Source: Macrostomum hystrix (lineage: Eukaryota > Platyhelminthes > Macrostomidae). Taken from it: DNA of 64,000 nucleotides. Shown piece after piece: positions 35,983-45,700 of this stretch. A program made the translations under genes and the position numbers. The stretch's first letter is position 1, and the number at the start of each line of letters is the position of its first letter. The stretch is taken from positions 2,527,001 through 2,591,000 of the forward strand of contig CATNEN010000030.1 of the NCBI GenBank assembly GCA_950097015.1. Direction: 5' to 3'. Below the pieces are notes generated by a model that did not search any database, was not told the origin of the DNA, and saw nothing but the letters and a program-made list of their open reading frames with translations.

Positions 35983-38341
35983 TTAGTGCCCCTTGTCCAG
36001 CATCACTAGCTCATTGCGCTTTGGGGGCTGCGGCTTTCGCAACATCTGCCCAGACGGTGATGCTGCGGCATCTTGCAGTCTTTGCTGCTGCTGCTGCTGC
36101 TGCTGCTGCCTTCCTGCCTGTCTCAGGGAGGCCTCCAGGAAGACCGTTCTCTGTCGCCTCAACTGTGAAGATGGAGAGTAAACACGGTTCTTCGAGTTCC
36201 ATTATGTAGAGTTGGTAGCTTATAGGTCGGGATTGCCCGAAACTCAGACCAGAATACACTTTGTGTCGTTTAGCAACATGCATTTATTCCTCACTAATAA
36301 GCTTCTGAGATGTGCAGGACCAAAAATCATAAGATTATAACCAATCAAAGAAAGGACAATTAAATACATCCAACAGGAAATCCGGTCTGAATACTCTGAC
36401 AATCAGTGAAGATCAATCTCTTCCCCTCAATCGTTCCAAGCCTTTAATGTCTATGGCCACTGCTTGTTTATATCTCTCCTGCTAAACTTGCCATAACTTT
36501 TGCCATAGACGACTGGAGTGTGCAACTCCATGTCAGACAGAATGCACACTCGTTGTGTCTTAGACAGTAGCCTATTGTTGCGAAATCAGGACCCTCTTGG
36601 CTATATTTAGAGATCCCTTATTAAATAAACCGGTTTTTGCCATAGACACCAGGCCATTGAACCCATGAGCCAATGGCTGCATCTTGCAAACCTGCGCAGG
36701 CGGCTCCTCATAGTCCTGGCTGACAACATAGTGAAAAGTCTTCTCCCTGCTCTGCAGGCCAGCCTGTCGGAAGCTGCGCGCCGCGCTGTCCCTCGATGCC
36801 GATGTTGGCGGCGGCTGGCCAGACGGCTGTCCGGCTGTGGCGATGCGGCCGGCTTTGAGGTCCACAATCATCGGCGAATGATCGTTGAACACCCGGTTGA
36901 GGTTCATGTCGCGGTTGGCCAGCTCCAGTTTGTACTTCATCAGCTCCCGCTGCAGCCGTTCGCACTCTTCCTCCAGCTGGCGCTCGGACTGTCCAGTGGT
37001 TGTGGAGCGTGTGAATAGCGTGTGGATCACTTTACCTGTTAGACAGGATGGCTATACCTGTTAGACAGGATGGCTATACCTGTTAGACAGGATGGCTATA
37101 CCTGTTAGACTGGATCACTATACCTGTTAGGCAGGATCGCTATACCTGTTAGACAGGAACACTATACATGTTAGACAAGATCACTATACCTGTTAGACAC
37201 GATCACTATACCTGTTAGACAGGATCACTATACCTGTTAGACAGGAACACTATACCTGTTAGACAAGATCACTATACCTGTTAGACACGATCACTATACC
37301 TGTTAGACAGGATTAATGGCTGTAAGCTAGACGACCACTGAGAGGGATTGTAACCCGCTGGTTTTGAACGACAGGTCAGGAGCTCGAATCTCAGCCTATC
37401 GGAAGGCAATTTGTTCCCCATTACTCAATTCAGCCAGCTGTGAAATGAGTATCCGCATTAGCTCGGTTAGAAATTTGGTTGGCTGTGGCAGCCTCCACAG
37501 TCCACGGACTGAACTGCTGTACACAGACTTGTATTGCTCATTTCCAGATATTGTGCTCCACAAAGGGCCGCTGACTTGCCTGACTCTGAGCAGCTCCTCT
37601 GTCGCCGCGCCCACCCAGCGGTTGAACTAGGCCCTCTGACAGCCGCCTGCTAGCGTCTCGCTTCATCATGCGCAGCTCATTCTCGATCTGCTTGTTCTTC
37701 TGCCTGAGCGCCTCCGCCGACCTAGCCTGCTCCTCGGCGTAGGCCTGCAGCTCTGCGCACTCCTTGTTCCACTTGACCGCCCGCCGCTTGGCCGCCTCCA
37801 CCTCCTTGCCGAGCTCGTCCGTCATTCGCTCCCGTTCGGTCAGCTTGTAGGACAGCTTCGCCAGCTTCTCCTTGAGGCCGGCGTTTTCCTCCTCCACTAG
37901 GCGGCTTCTCTCGCCCTTCTCTGACAGCTCGATGGTGACGCTGCTCCGCAGGCTGTCGATCTCCCTGCCGGCCTCCTCCAGCATCCGCTTCATCTGGTCG
38001 CGGCTCTCACGCAGCCGACTGAGCTGGGCCTCCCGATCAGCCAGCTGGCGCTCCAGTCTGACCCGCTGCTCATCGAATTCGCGTCTCCGCTGGGCCAGGT
38101 CGGCGTCCAGCCGTTTGGCGGTGTCGTCGCGCTCTCTGGCCAGCAGCTCATGGGCTTCCAGGCGCTCGGCTGCGTCCCGCCGGGCCGATTCCAGCTCCGC
38201 GGCGAAGGCGGAGCGCACGGCGGCCAGCTCGCACTCGCGCTCGTGCTGCCGCTTGAAGAGCAGGTGCACCACCTGGGTTAGCTCGGCGATCTTCTTGGAG
38301 ACCCGGTACTCGAAGCTGAGCCTCGGCTCGCCCAGATTCAT
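35983..38341 (-). CDS. FAM184: FAM184-like coiled-coil protein, strongly shortened
   Basis: Exon 1 is 38341-37615, exon 2 is 37035-36692 and likely exon 3 is 36162-35983 (stop TAA). They total 1251 nt, or 416 aa, in phase. Without the last splice, exon 2 reads on to a stop at 36572 and gives 396 aa. The N-terminus (VSKKIAELTQVVHLLFKR) matches the conserved FAM184 start (SKKIAQLTKVIYAL), then about 200 residues of charged heptad coiled coil follow. Exon 2 carries the family's C-terminal block, YKLELANRDMNLNRVFN, against vertebrate YQLELVNRETNFNKVFN. Exon 3 encodes nine glutamines from CAG codons. Vertebrate FAM184A is over 1000 aa, so most of the central coil is missing. FAM184 function is poorly known. 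The exon 2 acceptor is itself embedded in the 37034-37310 minisatellite. The exon 1 donor (CTGG|GTGGGC at 37615) was chosen for phase, and a GC donor at CAG|GCAAGT would break it. Confidence 0.78.
37034..37310. repeat. 22-bp minisatellite covering the FAM184-like 3' splice site
   Basis: About 13 copies of a 22-bp unit, on the minus strand CCTGTCTAACAGGTATAGTG. Each unit contains CTAACAG|GT, matching the real acceptor and exon start (CTGTCTAACAG|GTAAAGTGATCC). Confidence 0.93.
37325..37540 (+). repeat. Family C SINE in the FAM184-like intron
   Basis: GGATTGTAACCCGCTGGTTT and GGAGCTCGAATCTCAGCC give a tRNA-like head. The body includes CCAGCTGTGAAATGAGTATC and CAGTCCACGGACTGAACTGC, the family C marker. 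It ends near the exon 1 donor. Confidence 0.6.
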
Positions 38342-38501
38342 GGCTTAAACTCGCCTTAGTCTCGGCTCAAATCCTTAACTTGCCGGCCTTAGAATGGCTG
38401 CGCTATTTCATGCGCATTTATTCGCTGTGCACTAGACAATTTTGCAACTATTGTCTCCGATCTAGCTAGACCCCCTACCCACTAAACCCTCTGTCTGACC
38501 A

Positions 38502-38504
<3 letters not shown>

Positions 38505-38532
<28 letters not shown>

Positions 38533-38545
38533 TTTGCTGCTGCCA
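38505..38545. repeat. CTG/CAG triplet run upstream of the FAM184-like gene
   Basis: About nine CTG triplets, then a TTT interruption and two more. Lies about 165 bp upstream of the minus-strand start codon, so it may be in the 5' UTR or promoter (CAG on the sense strand). Confidence 0.8.
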
Positions 38546-38827
38546 TAAAGAAGAACGCCTTTGAAGAAAGAAGAGAAAAGCGAATGCGCACAGTCGAAAT
38601 CTGTCTTGAGACAAGCTGTGCCACTCCAACTTCTCTCTCAAATTAGTGAAAAATTGAGGTGGAGGGTGCGCGACTTTGGGGCAACGCTTTGATGAGTTTT
38701 TAGTCTAGAAAGGAAATTTAGCAATGTACGAGCTATTAGCGGAATTTCCGATGCTACACAACTTCATTACAAAGGTTATTAGACCGGACCGAAGCACTTT
38801 AAAGCTGTATCAATACTGTATAACTCT

Positions 38828-39112
38828 GGAGGAGGGGAACATGAGCAGCTTGTGGAGGGGAACATGAGCAGCTTGAAGAAAGGTTATGAGCAGCTGGAGG
38901 AGGGGAACATGAGCAGCTGGAGGAGGGGAACATGAGCAGCTTGTGGAGGGGAACATGAGCAGCTGGATGAGAGGTTATGAGCAGCTGGAGGAGAGGTTAT
39001 GAGCAGCTGGAGGAGAGGTTATGAGCAGCTGGAGGAGAGGTTATGAGCAGCTGGAGGAGGGGACTATGAGCAGCTGGAGAAGGGTATTATGAGCAGCTGG
39101 AAGAGCTGGGGG
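38828..39112. repeat. 20/22-bp minisatellite
   Basis: About 13 copies of GAGCAGCTGGAGGAGAGGTT(AT) and a variant with GGGGAACAT. Intergenic. Confidence 0.9.
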
Positions 39113-39285
39113 GTAAGCTACTTCCACCAGTAATAGTACCTGGAGTAGAGCAAACTATCTGAGGTTCGCAGTGTCAACTTCTGTTTGTCAAAGATTTAGA
39201 CGAAGCAAAATGTGAAATGATGCAGAAATATGTCACAGCCTCCGCTTAACAGCTTAGGCGTAGTTTTAATTACGCTTAAGAAACA

Positions 39286-39291
39286 TTTATT
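39286..39291 (-). terminator. Polyadenylation signal for the secreted peptide gene
   Basis: AATAAA on the minus strand, about 108 nt past the stop codon at 39399. Confidence 0.5.
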
Positions 39292-39398
39292 TTGGTTTCA
39301 ACCCTTTGATTGGAGTAATAGTATCGTTTTAGTATACTATCGAGTTAGGAAATTATTGAGGGTACATTATGATTCCGCGCTGTGTCCGCTCTTGATGT

Positions 39399-39876
39399 TC
39401 ACTTGCCAATGAACTCAGATAAGCGCTTCTTCACGTCGACATTTTCAACGCTTCGGTGTCGATCTAGATAAGCCGAGACGCGCTTACGGAAGGCGTTCAC
39501 AATTCTTCTGAGGCCAGAGTCATTGTCGCTGCTGCTCCGTCTACTGCCACGGATGAAGTACACGACGGGCACTTTATTTTGCATCTTCAGGCCATTGTCA
39601 ACGTCCTCCAGCGGCTCCAGAAGAATTTGATCTGCGGAAATCGTTGATTTCTAAATCTTACTAATTCCAGAAATGGTAGTCAATCACAATTGACTCAAAT
39701 ACCTTGGGTGTCAGGTTCACAATTAACAGTTGGCACAACTGTGAGCTGCAGCAACAGGCACAGTCCAAGGACAGCCTTGATCGTCGTTGTCGAACTCACG
39801 AGCACTGTAATGCAGTATTGTGAGCCGAAATGTAAACTTTAATTAGAATAAGACTCCCATTTTTAACGAACTTACT
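39399..39876 (-). CDS. Small secreted peptide precursor (start codon split by an intron)
   Basis: Exon 1 ends GATCA at 39876. The last base is the A of ATG, and exon 2 (39804-39703) supplies TG. Exon 3 is 39631-39399 (TGA). The product has 111 aa, all introns are GT..AG and phases fit. The N-terminus is a clear signal peptide, with hydrophobic core AVLGLCLLLQLTVV and probable cleavage after Cys29. An acidic stretch follows (about 30-47), then a basic region with RR at 65-66 and 76-77, RKR at 83-85 and KKR at 102-104, ending EFIGK. There are no cysteines after the signal peptide. This fits either a prohormone or neuropeptide precursor (a terminal Gly-Lys could give an amide) or a cationic amphipathic peptide with an acidic pro-part. 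No family is recognised. A TATA box lies upstream at 39950-39956 and AATAAA downstream, so this looks like a real, complete transcription unit. Confidence 0.65.
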
Positions 39877-39949
39877 GATCCAAGTTGATGGCGAAATCGA
39901 AATTGCTTTTTTAACTGACAGGCTGACAATGATGGAAGCGAATAGGCAA

Positions 39950-39956
39950 ATTTATA
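39950..39956 (-). promoter_or_regulatory. TATA box of the secreted peptide gene
   Basis: TATAAAT on the minus strand, followed about 25-30 nt later by TCATTGTCAG, a possible initiator. The implied 5' UTR is about 50 nt and ends at the exon 1 splice donor after 39876. Confidence 0.55.
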
Positions 39957-39999
39957 CTCAGTTAGATCTCAGTCCAACCAATCAGATCTGAACTATCCG

Positions 40000-41090
40000 A
40001 TTTAGGAAATTCCATGCTAATTTCTGCGAAAATGTTGTAAAACAGCAGAAAAATAAGGGGCGGTAAATAACAGACAATCCTTTTTAATTCGCACCTGTGG
40101 CCATTTTAAGATGTTATTCTGCCGTATTGCAGCTCGAGACTCGTAGAGACTCCATTAAATTCATTTTGACCAAAACGGATGGAAGCAGGTGTATCTCGCC
40201 TATGTAAAATCCAATGAAATGATTATGAGCATTTTTTCTAAATTCCGTGTAGGCGGTTCGTGTAATCATTTTAGCAACAACTTCTATTGAAAGCCATGAA
40301 AAAAATAGTCTTTTTTGCTTTGAGTTACCCAAACTCGTAGTTAACTTTGGGTGAGAGTGAATATTTATTTAACTGACAATCAAAAAGTCAGGGCAGATCT
40401 ACATACCTGTGAGAATGCACATCTACACTTTTATTTTGACTCACTGTAAGTTATAGTAGTTTACTACAAAAAAAGATAAAATCAATAAATGTAAAGAAAG
40501 CCGAAGACCTGTATTGATATTTAATCGTGCAGAGTTCCGATTCGAGAATTTATATTATATTTAAGGCTTGGAACTGTGCAAAGCATTAACAAATTTTCTG
40601 TATGACCGAACCAACCCAGAAAGGAAATAATTGTCTTGTTTATACGCAATAAATTCCATAATTTTTTGTGTCCTACTAAAAATAAATTGTTTTAATTACA
40701 GGAAAATAGTACGTGACAGTTAAGAATTTAACTTATTAGCATAAAAATTATTATCTATCACTACTAATGAGGGTACAACTGTTATAACGAACTTCCTTAC
40801 TAGGTAATCGAGGGTAGCTAAGTGCTCCTCAACATGTGGTCAACAGCAGAGCTTTTGCTTCAAAGGTATTTAAAATATTGTCTCTTCCAAGCGCTTTGAG
40901 TGCACATTCAAATTACAGTCACTTATAGTTACGAGACAAGAAGAACTTTTAAGTACAGCTACATTTATACTCGTATATGTCAATCTTCAAAAAAAAATAA
41001 TAAAATTATGAGTACTATGGTGGATTAGTTGTTAAGTCGAATTCATAATTACGTTAATTTACTCTGCAGGCACTCCGTACCCAGCCCATT
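40000..41090. other. AT-rich intergenic, no gene seen
   Basis: Small random frames only. A fragment resembling family A SINE (AAAAAGTCAGGGCAGATCTA) lies at about 40380-40430. Confidence 0.5.
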
Positions 41091-41094
41091 CTAC

Positions 41095-41356
41095 ACGCGT
41101 CATTATACACCCACCTCAACCCACACCAACCTCACTCCACACCCACATCATTCAAAACCACCTCACTCCACACCCACCTCACTCCACACCCACCTCACTC
41201 CACACCCACCTCACTCCACACCCACCTCACTCCACACCCACCTCACTCCACACCCACCTCACTCCACACCCACCTCACTCCACACCCACCTCACTCCACA
41301 CCCACCTCACTCCACACCCACCTCACTCCACACCCACCTCACTCCACACCCACCTC
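41095..41356. repeat. 16-bp minisatellite, 3' of the TRPM gene
   Basis: About 13 copies of ACTCCACACCCACCTC on the plus strand, starting 64 bp beyond the TRPM stop codon and so probably in its 3' UTR. The same unit occurs in reverse orientation at 42112-42290. Confidence 0.93.
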
Positions 41357-41419
41357 CACAACCGCGTAATTCAATAAAGAAGTCTTTCCATGCCCGTCCG
41401 TTTAAATTCCACCCGCTAT

Positions 41420-42784
41420 TCAGAAGAACGCCGCGTGCTGCTGCGCCACCATCTGCAGCAGGGTGTTATGCGATTGCCGCATCAACTTCCGATTGGCTAC
41501 ATCGATCCAGGCGATCCGCTCGCCGCTGCCGGCTTCTCGCAGGCTCTCCGTGAGCACATCGTCCTGGAAGTTGTAATTGAAGTGCTCGTGCAGATTTAGC
41601 AGGCTGGTCTCCAGCCAGGCGCAGTCACCGTTGACACGGTCGTTCAGCATTCCGGAGTAAACGAGGCTGAAAGTGGCCGCCGTGACCGCCTCCTGCTGGA
41701 TGTGCAGCCGCTTGGCGCTCAGCCGGCTAGCGTCAAGAGCATCGATGCGATCCCGCAGCCAGGCGCGCAGCACATTCTGCAGGGCGCACTGGCCGGATGA
41801 GCCGTCGCCTGCCGATGAAGCCGACGATGAAGCCGATGTGGATGCAGCGGAGATGCAGGTCGGCAGATTGTGCTTCACGTGGAACCAGGGCAGCTGCATG
41901 CCACCGCGCCTGTCTAGCACGGCTGCCGCTTGCAGAACCGGCCGGCCGGCCTTCTTGGCGATGTTCTGGCGATCGTCTCGTTTCCAGCGGGTCACGGCCA
42001 GGTGCACACAGTGGTTCGGGCCCCACAGGGGCAGTCGGCCCCGGTCCGGGACTCCAGCACTGCCACAGGGGTTCAGCGGACGTCCATCATTATCTAGCTG
42101 GTAGCTGCAAGTGGAAGTGAGGAGTGAGATGGGTGTGGAGTGAGGCGGGTGTAGAGTGAGGTGGGTGTGGAGTGAGTTGTATTTGGAGTGAGGTGGGTGT
42201 GGAGTGAGTTGTATTTGGAGTGAGGTGGGTGTGGAGTGAGTTGTTTCTGGAGTAGGGTCGATGTGGAGTGAGTTAGGTGTGAAGTGAAATTCTTTAGACA
42301 TTGATGCTACACAGTCTAATATGATTGGCAGCTGAAGCTCAGGGGTTGGCAAAGACAAATAACAGCCTTACCGTCCAGCGCAGGAGCCTCTGTGAAAGCC
42401 GGCGGCCGTATCAAATCCATTAAAGCCTCCCGCAGCGATGTTGTCCTCTTTATCCGGCCACTCTGTGCTGCGCCACGTGACTGGCCCCTCGGCCGATGCG
42501 TCCAGCTGGTAGGGCACCAGCCTAGCCATCTGGTGATGCTGGAGCCGGCACAGCCAGACCCGCGGCCGCTGCTCCTCCTCGGTGGAGTCGTCGCTGCCCA
42601 GATGGACACTGAAATCGTCGTCTGCAGGACTGGATCGTCTGGCAGCGTCAGCCAATTGCAGACGCTGGCCGCGAGAGCCGCCAGACAGGGTCATGGCCTG
42701 GCGGCGGTTGCGCTCATCCGACTGCTCGTACTGGTGCTGAATTATCGTCACCATCTGGGCGAGTTTAACGGCATGTACGAAGGA
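41420..42784 (-). other. Exons 20-21: NUDT9-H-like domain lacking a Nudix box
   Basis: Recognised by RPLNPCGSAGVPDRGRLPLW, GPNHCVHLAVTRWKRDD, VYSGMLNDRVNGDCAWLET and the C-terminal IAWIDVANRKLMRQSH, which parallel NUDT9 phrases GRPRNPAGRTGL, GPNH...TRWKRD, YKGYVDDPRNTDNAWMET and VKWVDIN. At the place of the Nudix signature (GGM..PGE...REFGEE in NUDT9) the sequence is MQLPWFHVKHNLP, then a Ser/Ala-rich insert, then ALQNVLRAWLRDRID. Neither the Gly-Gly-Met nor the Arg-Glu-x-x-Glu-Glu residues are present. Confidence 0.85.
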
Positions 42785-45700
42785 CTTTGTGTAACCAGGC
42801 TTTGCACAGAGACACAGAGAATGCGGAGAGACAGAAGACCCACCTGGACAGAGTGGAAGCTTGATAGAAGACCCAACTGGGCAGTGTGGACGCTTGACAG
42901 AAGACCCAACTGGGCAGAGTGGAAGCTTGATAGAAGACCCAACTGGGCAGTGTGGACGCTTGACAGAAGACCCAACTGGGCAGAGTGGACGCTTGACAGA
43001 AGACCCAACTGGGCAGTGTGGACGCTTGACAGAAGACCCACCTGGACAGAGTGGAAGCTTGATAGAAGACCCAACTGGGCAGTGTGGACGCTTGACAGAA
43101 GACCCAACTGGGCAGAGTGGACGCTTGATAGAAGACCCAACTGGGCAGAGTGGACGCTTGATAGAAAACCCAAATAAGTAATATGGCTAGTCTTCCAGCA
43201 CTAATCATTGAAAGTTCACATATTGTTGAACAGAAAGTTACAACATAGGAATAATCGACCTCATAGTGCTTCTCTCCCATAGACTTGGCCAGGTTGGCAA
43301 CCATCTCGGTAAGCTCCTCGAGCCGGCGTTCCACGTTGTCGATTCGTTTGACATTCACCTCGACCTCGCGAATCGAGTCGCGAAACAGATCGCCCAGGCC
43401 CTCCTGCACCGAGTCAAGCTCCTTCTTCATGTTGGCTGCGTTGCCCCCGACCCCCCCTGCGCGCACAATGGTCCTTGTGTCCGACTTGCGCTTACGCTTC
43501 GGGTCGTCCAGGCCCCGGAGGAACTCAACGGCGCGAATGTGCTCCCACTGCATCAGCTGGCGCTCGCGCTGCTTGTTGCCTGAGTAGCTGCGCTCTGCAA
43601 TGGGCGAAACACTGAAATGATTCGTTAGAAAGCTAGACTTTGGTTTAACTACTAAACTACTAACTACTCAACTAAGATATTTTGCGGCGTGACAGTCGGA
43701 GGAAAAACTCGCCACCTACAAGCTCAACCCGAGTACTCCGCTCGCTAGATTCTTATCGAGCTTGAGACCGATATTAGACTTTCCTAATGATTCGGTATTA
43801 GATTCACACGAGGCACTCACTGAATGGACCATTTTCAAATACTCGATTGCCGCGACAGCGTTGCACCAGAACGTACAGGACAAAGACCAGGTGCCAAACT
43901 ATGATGAGAGGCGGCGCAATGGGACTTCGCTCGGTGTACTCTCGCATGATCATGTACCGCTGCAGGGTCCAGTGCTGGGTGCTGGAGCTTTGAATCTCCT
44001 CGTAGGTGTGCCTGTGGTTGGTGTGATGTCAAATTCGCACTAAGCAACAAGAAACACAGGAACAAACTAAATTGAACGATAGTATTTTCGCAGTCATATC
44101 GCCAATAGAACTCACGAAAAGGTGGCAATGAGCAGGTTCAGTAGCAGCACATTTGTCAGCACAATGTGAACACCGAGCAGGATGGGCGCGAGCCATTTTC
44201 CCCAGATGTCCGGGCAGCCGATGCTGTTTGTCTTGCAATTGTCGCCTTTTAGAGAAAAAAGTAAAAAAAAACTTGATACCAAAGTAGTGGGGTGAGTGGC
44301 AGAGCGGTTAACGCGTTTGCCACTGGCAACAAGGTCCCTGAGCTCGCCGAGAGAAGGCTTGGGGGCTTGTCGTGCAATTTACGCCCCTGAGGGCCAACCT
44401 CCAAGGCACAGTGAGAGTGTACACTGCTTGACAATGAGAAAGTCAGGGCAGATGTATACACCTATTCGAGCGTGTACCTACGTACAGTGTCTGTGTGCGT
44501 GTGTGCTCAGGAGTCAGTGAAATGGGTAGAATTGCCTCCTCGCTGGCTGCGGGTCTAGTGTCACCAAATGATGTGCCAGGTGTTCTGCGGCCCTCATGCA
44601 ATTACTATTGTTATTGATGCCAAAAAGTTAAAAATGTATTTTTGTTTATGCATTCAAAATTGGCTTCGCGCGTACATTGACACCAGAATGCACTCACTCA
44701 AGGTTGACACTGAAAAAAAGTGATTGGATGAAAATTCCACGTCAGTCAGCATGTTCCACTTAAGACAATATTCTGGCAGTTTAGCACCTGAGCACACTCA
44801 CCGTCTCCGGCCATCAAGTCAACTTTTAGTTCGCCAAACACCTGAAAGTAGGACGTCTTCATGATGTTGATGATCTCGCTCATCGCCTCAGCCACTGAGA
44901 GACTGCTCTTCGGAAACAGTATGCTGGACCACATGATGCCGTAGGCCAGAATGAATAGCAGGAATATTACCAGGAATGGCAGAAGGTCTTTCACGATCTG
45001 TGTGGGTTAAATTTCAGGTCTTTTCAAGTAGCCCGCGATCATTGTTTTGAATGGCACTGGGTCTTTGTAAAATGTGCTTTTGGGGGTCTGATTCAACGAG
45101 TTTTCAGAATTTTCTTGTTTTATCGGAAGAGGTTTCCGATTTTTTCTTAGTTCTGACTTCTGAGTAGTTTCCAACAGTTGGTTCTGAGTAGTTTTCTGGG
45201 GGTTGTTTTGAGTAGTTTTCTGTGATTTTTCTGAGTAGTTTTCTGGGCTTCTTTTTGAGTAGTTTTCAGGATTTCTTTTTGAGTAGTTTTCTGGATTTCT
45301 TTTTGAGTAGTTTTCTGGGTTTCTTTTTGAGTAGTTTTCTGGGGGTTGTTTTGAGTAGTTTTCTGGGATTTTTCTGAGTAGTTTTCTGGGCTTCTTTTTG
45401 AGTAGTTTTCTAGTTTCTTTTTGAGTAGTTTTCTGGGTTTCTTTTTGAGTAGTTTTCTGGGTTTCTTATTGAGTAGTTTTCTGGGTTTCTTTTTGAGTAG
45501 TTATCTGGGCTTCTTTTTGAGTAGTTTTCTAGTTTTTTTTAGTAGTTTTCTGGGTTTCTTTTTGGGTAGTTTTCTGGATTTCTTTTTGAGTAGTTTTCTG
45601 GATTTCTTTTTGAGTAGTTTTCTGGATTTCTTTTTGAGTAGTTTTCTGGGTTTCTTTTTTGAGTAGTTTTCTGGATTTCTTTTTGAGTAGTTTTCTGGAT

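Noticed and set aside
35943-36209. Plus-strand frame with a polyalanine, signal-peptide-like start
   Set aside because: The alanine run is the antisense of CAG codons in the probable last exon of the FAM184-like gene, which has the better splice and phase support.
41673-42120. Plus-strand frames of 107-143 codons
   Set aside because: Antisense shadows of the NUDT9-H exon of the TRPM gene.
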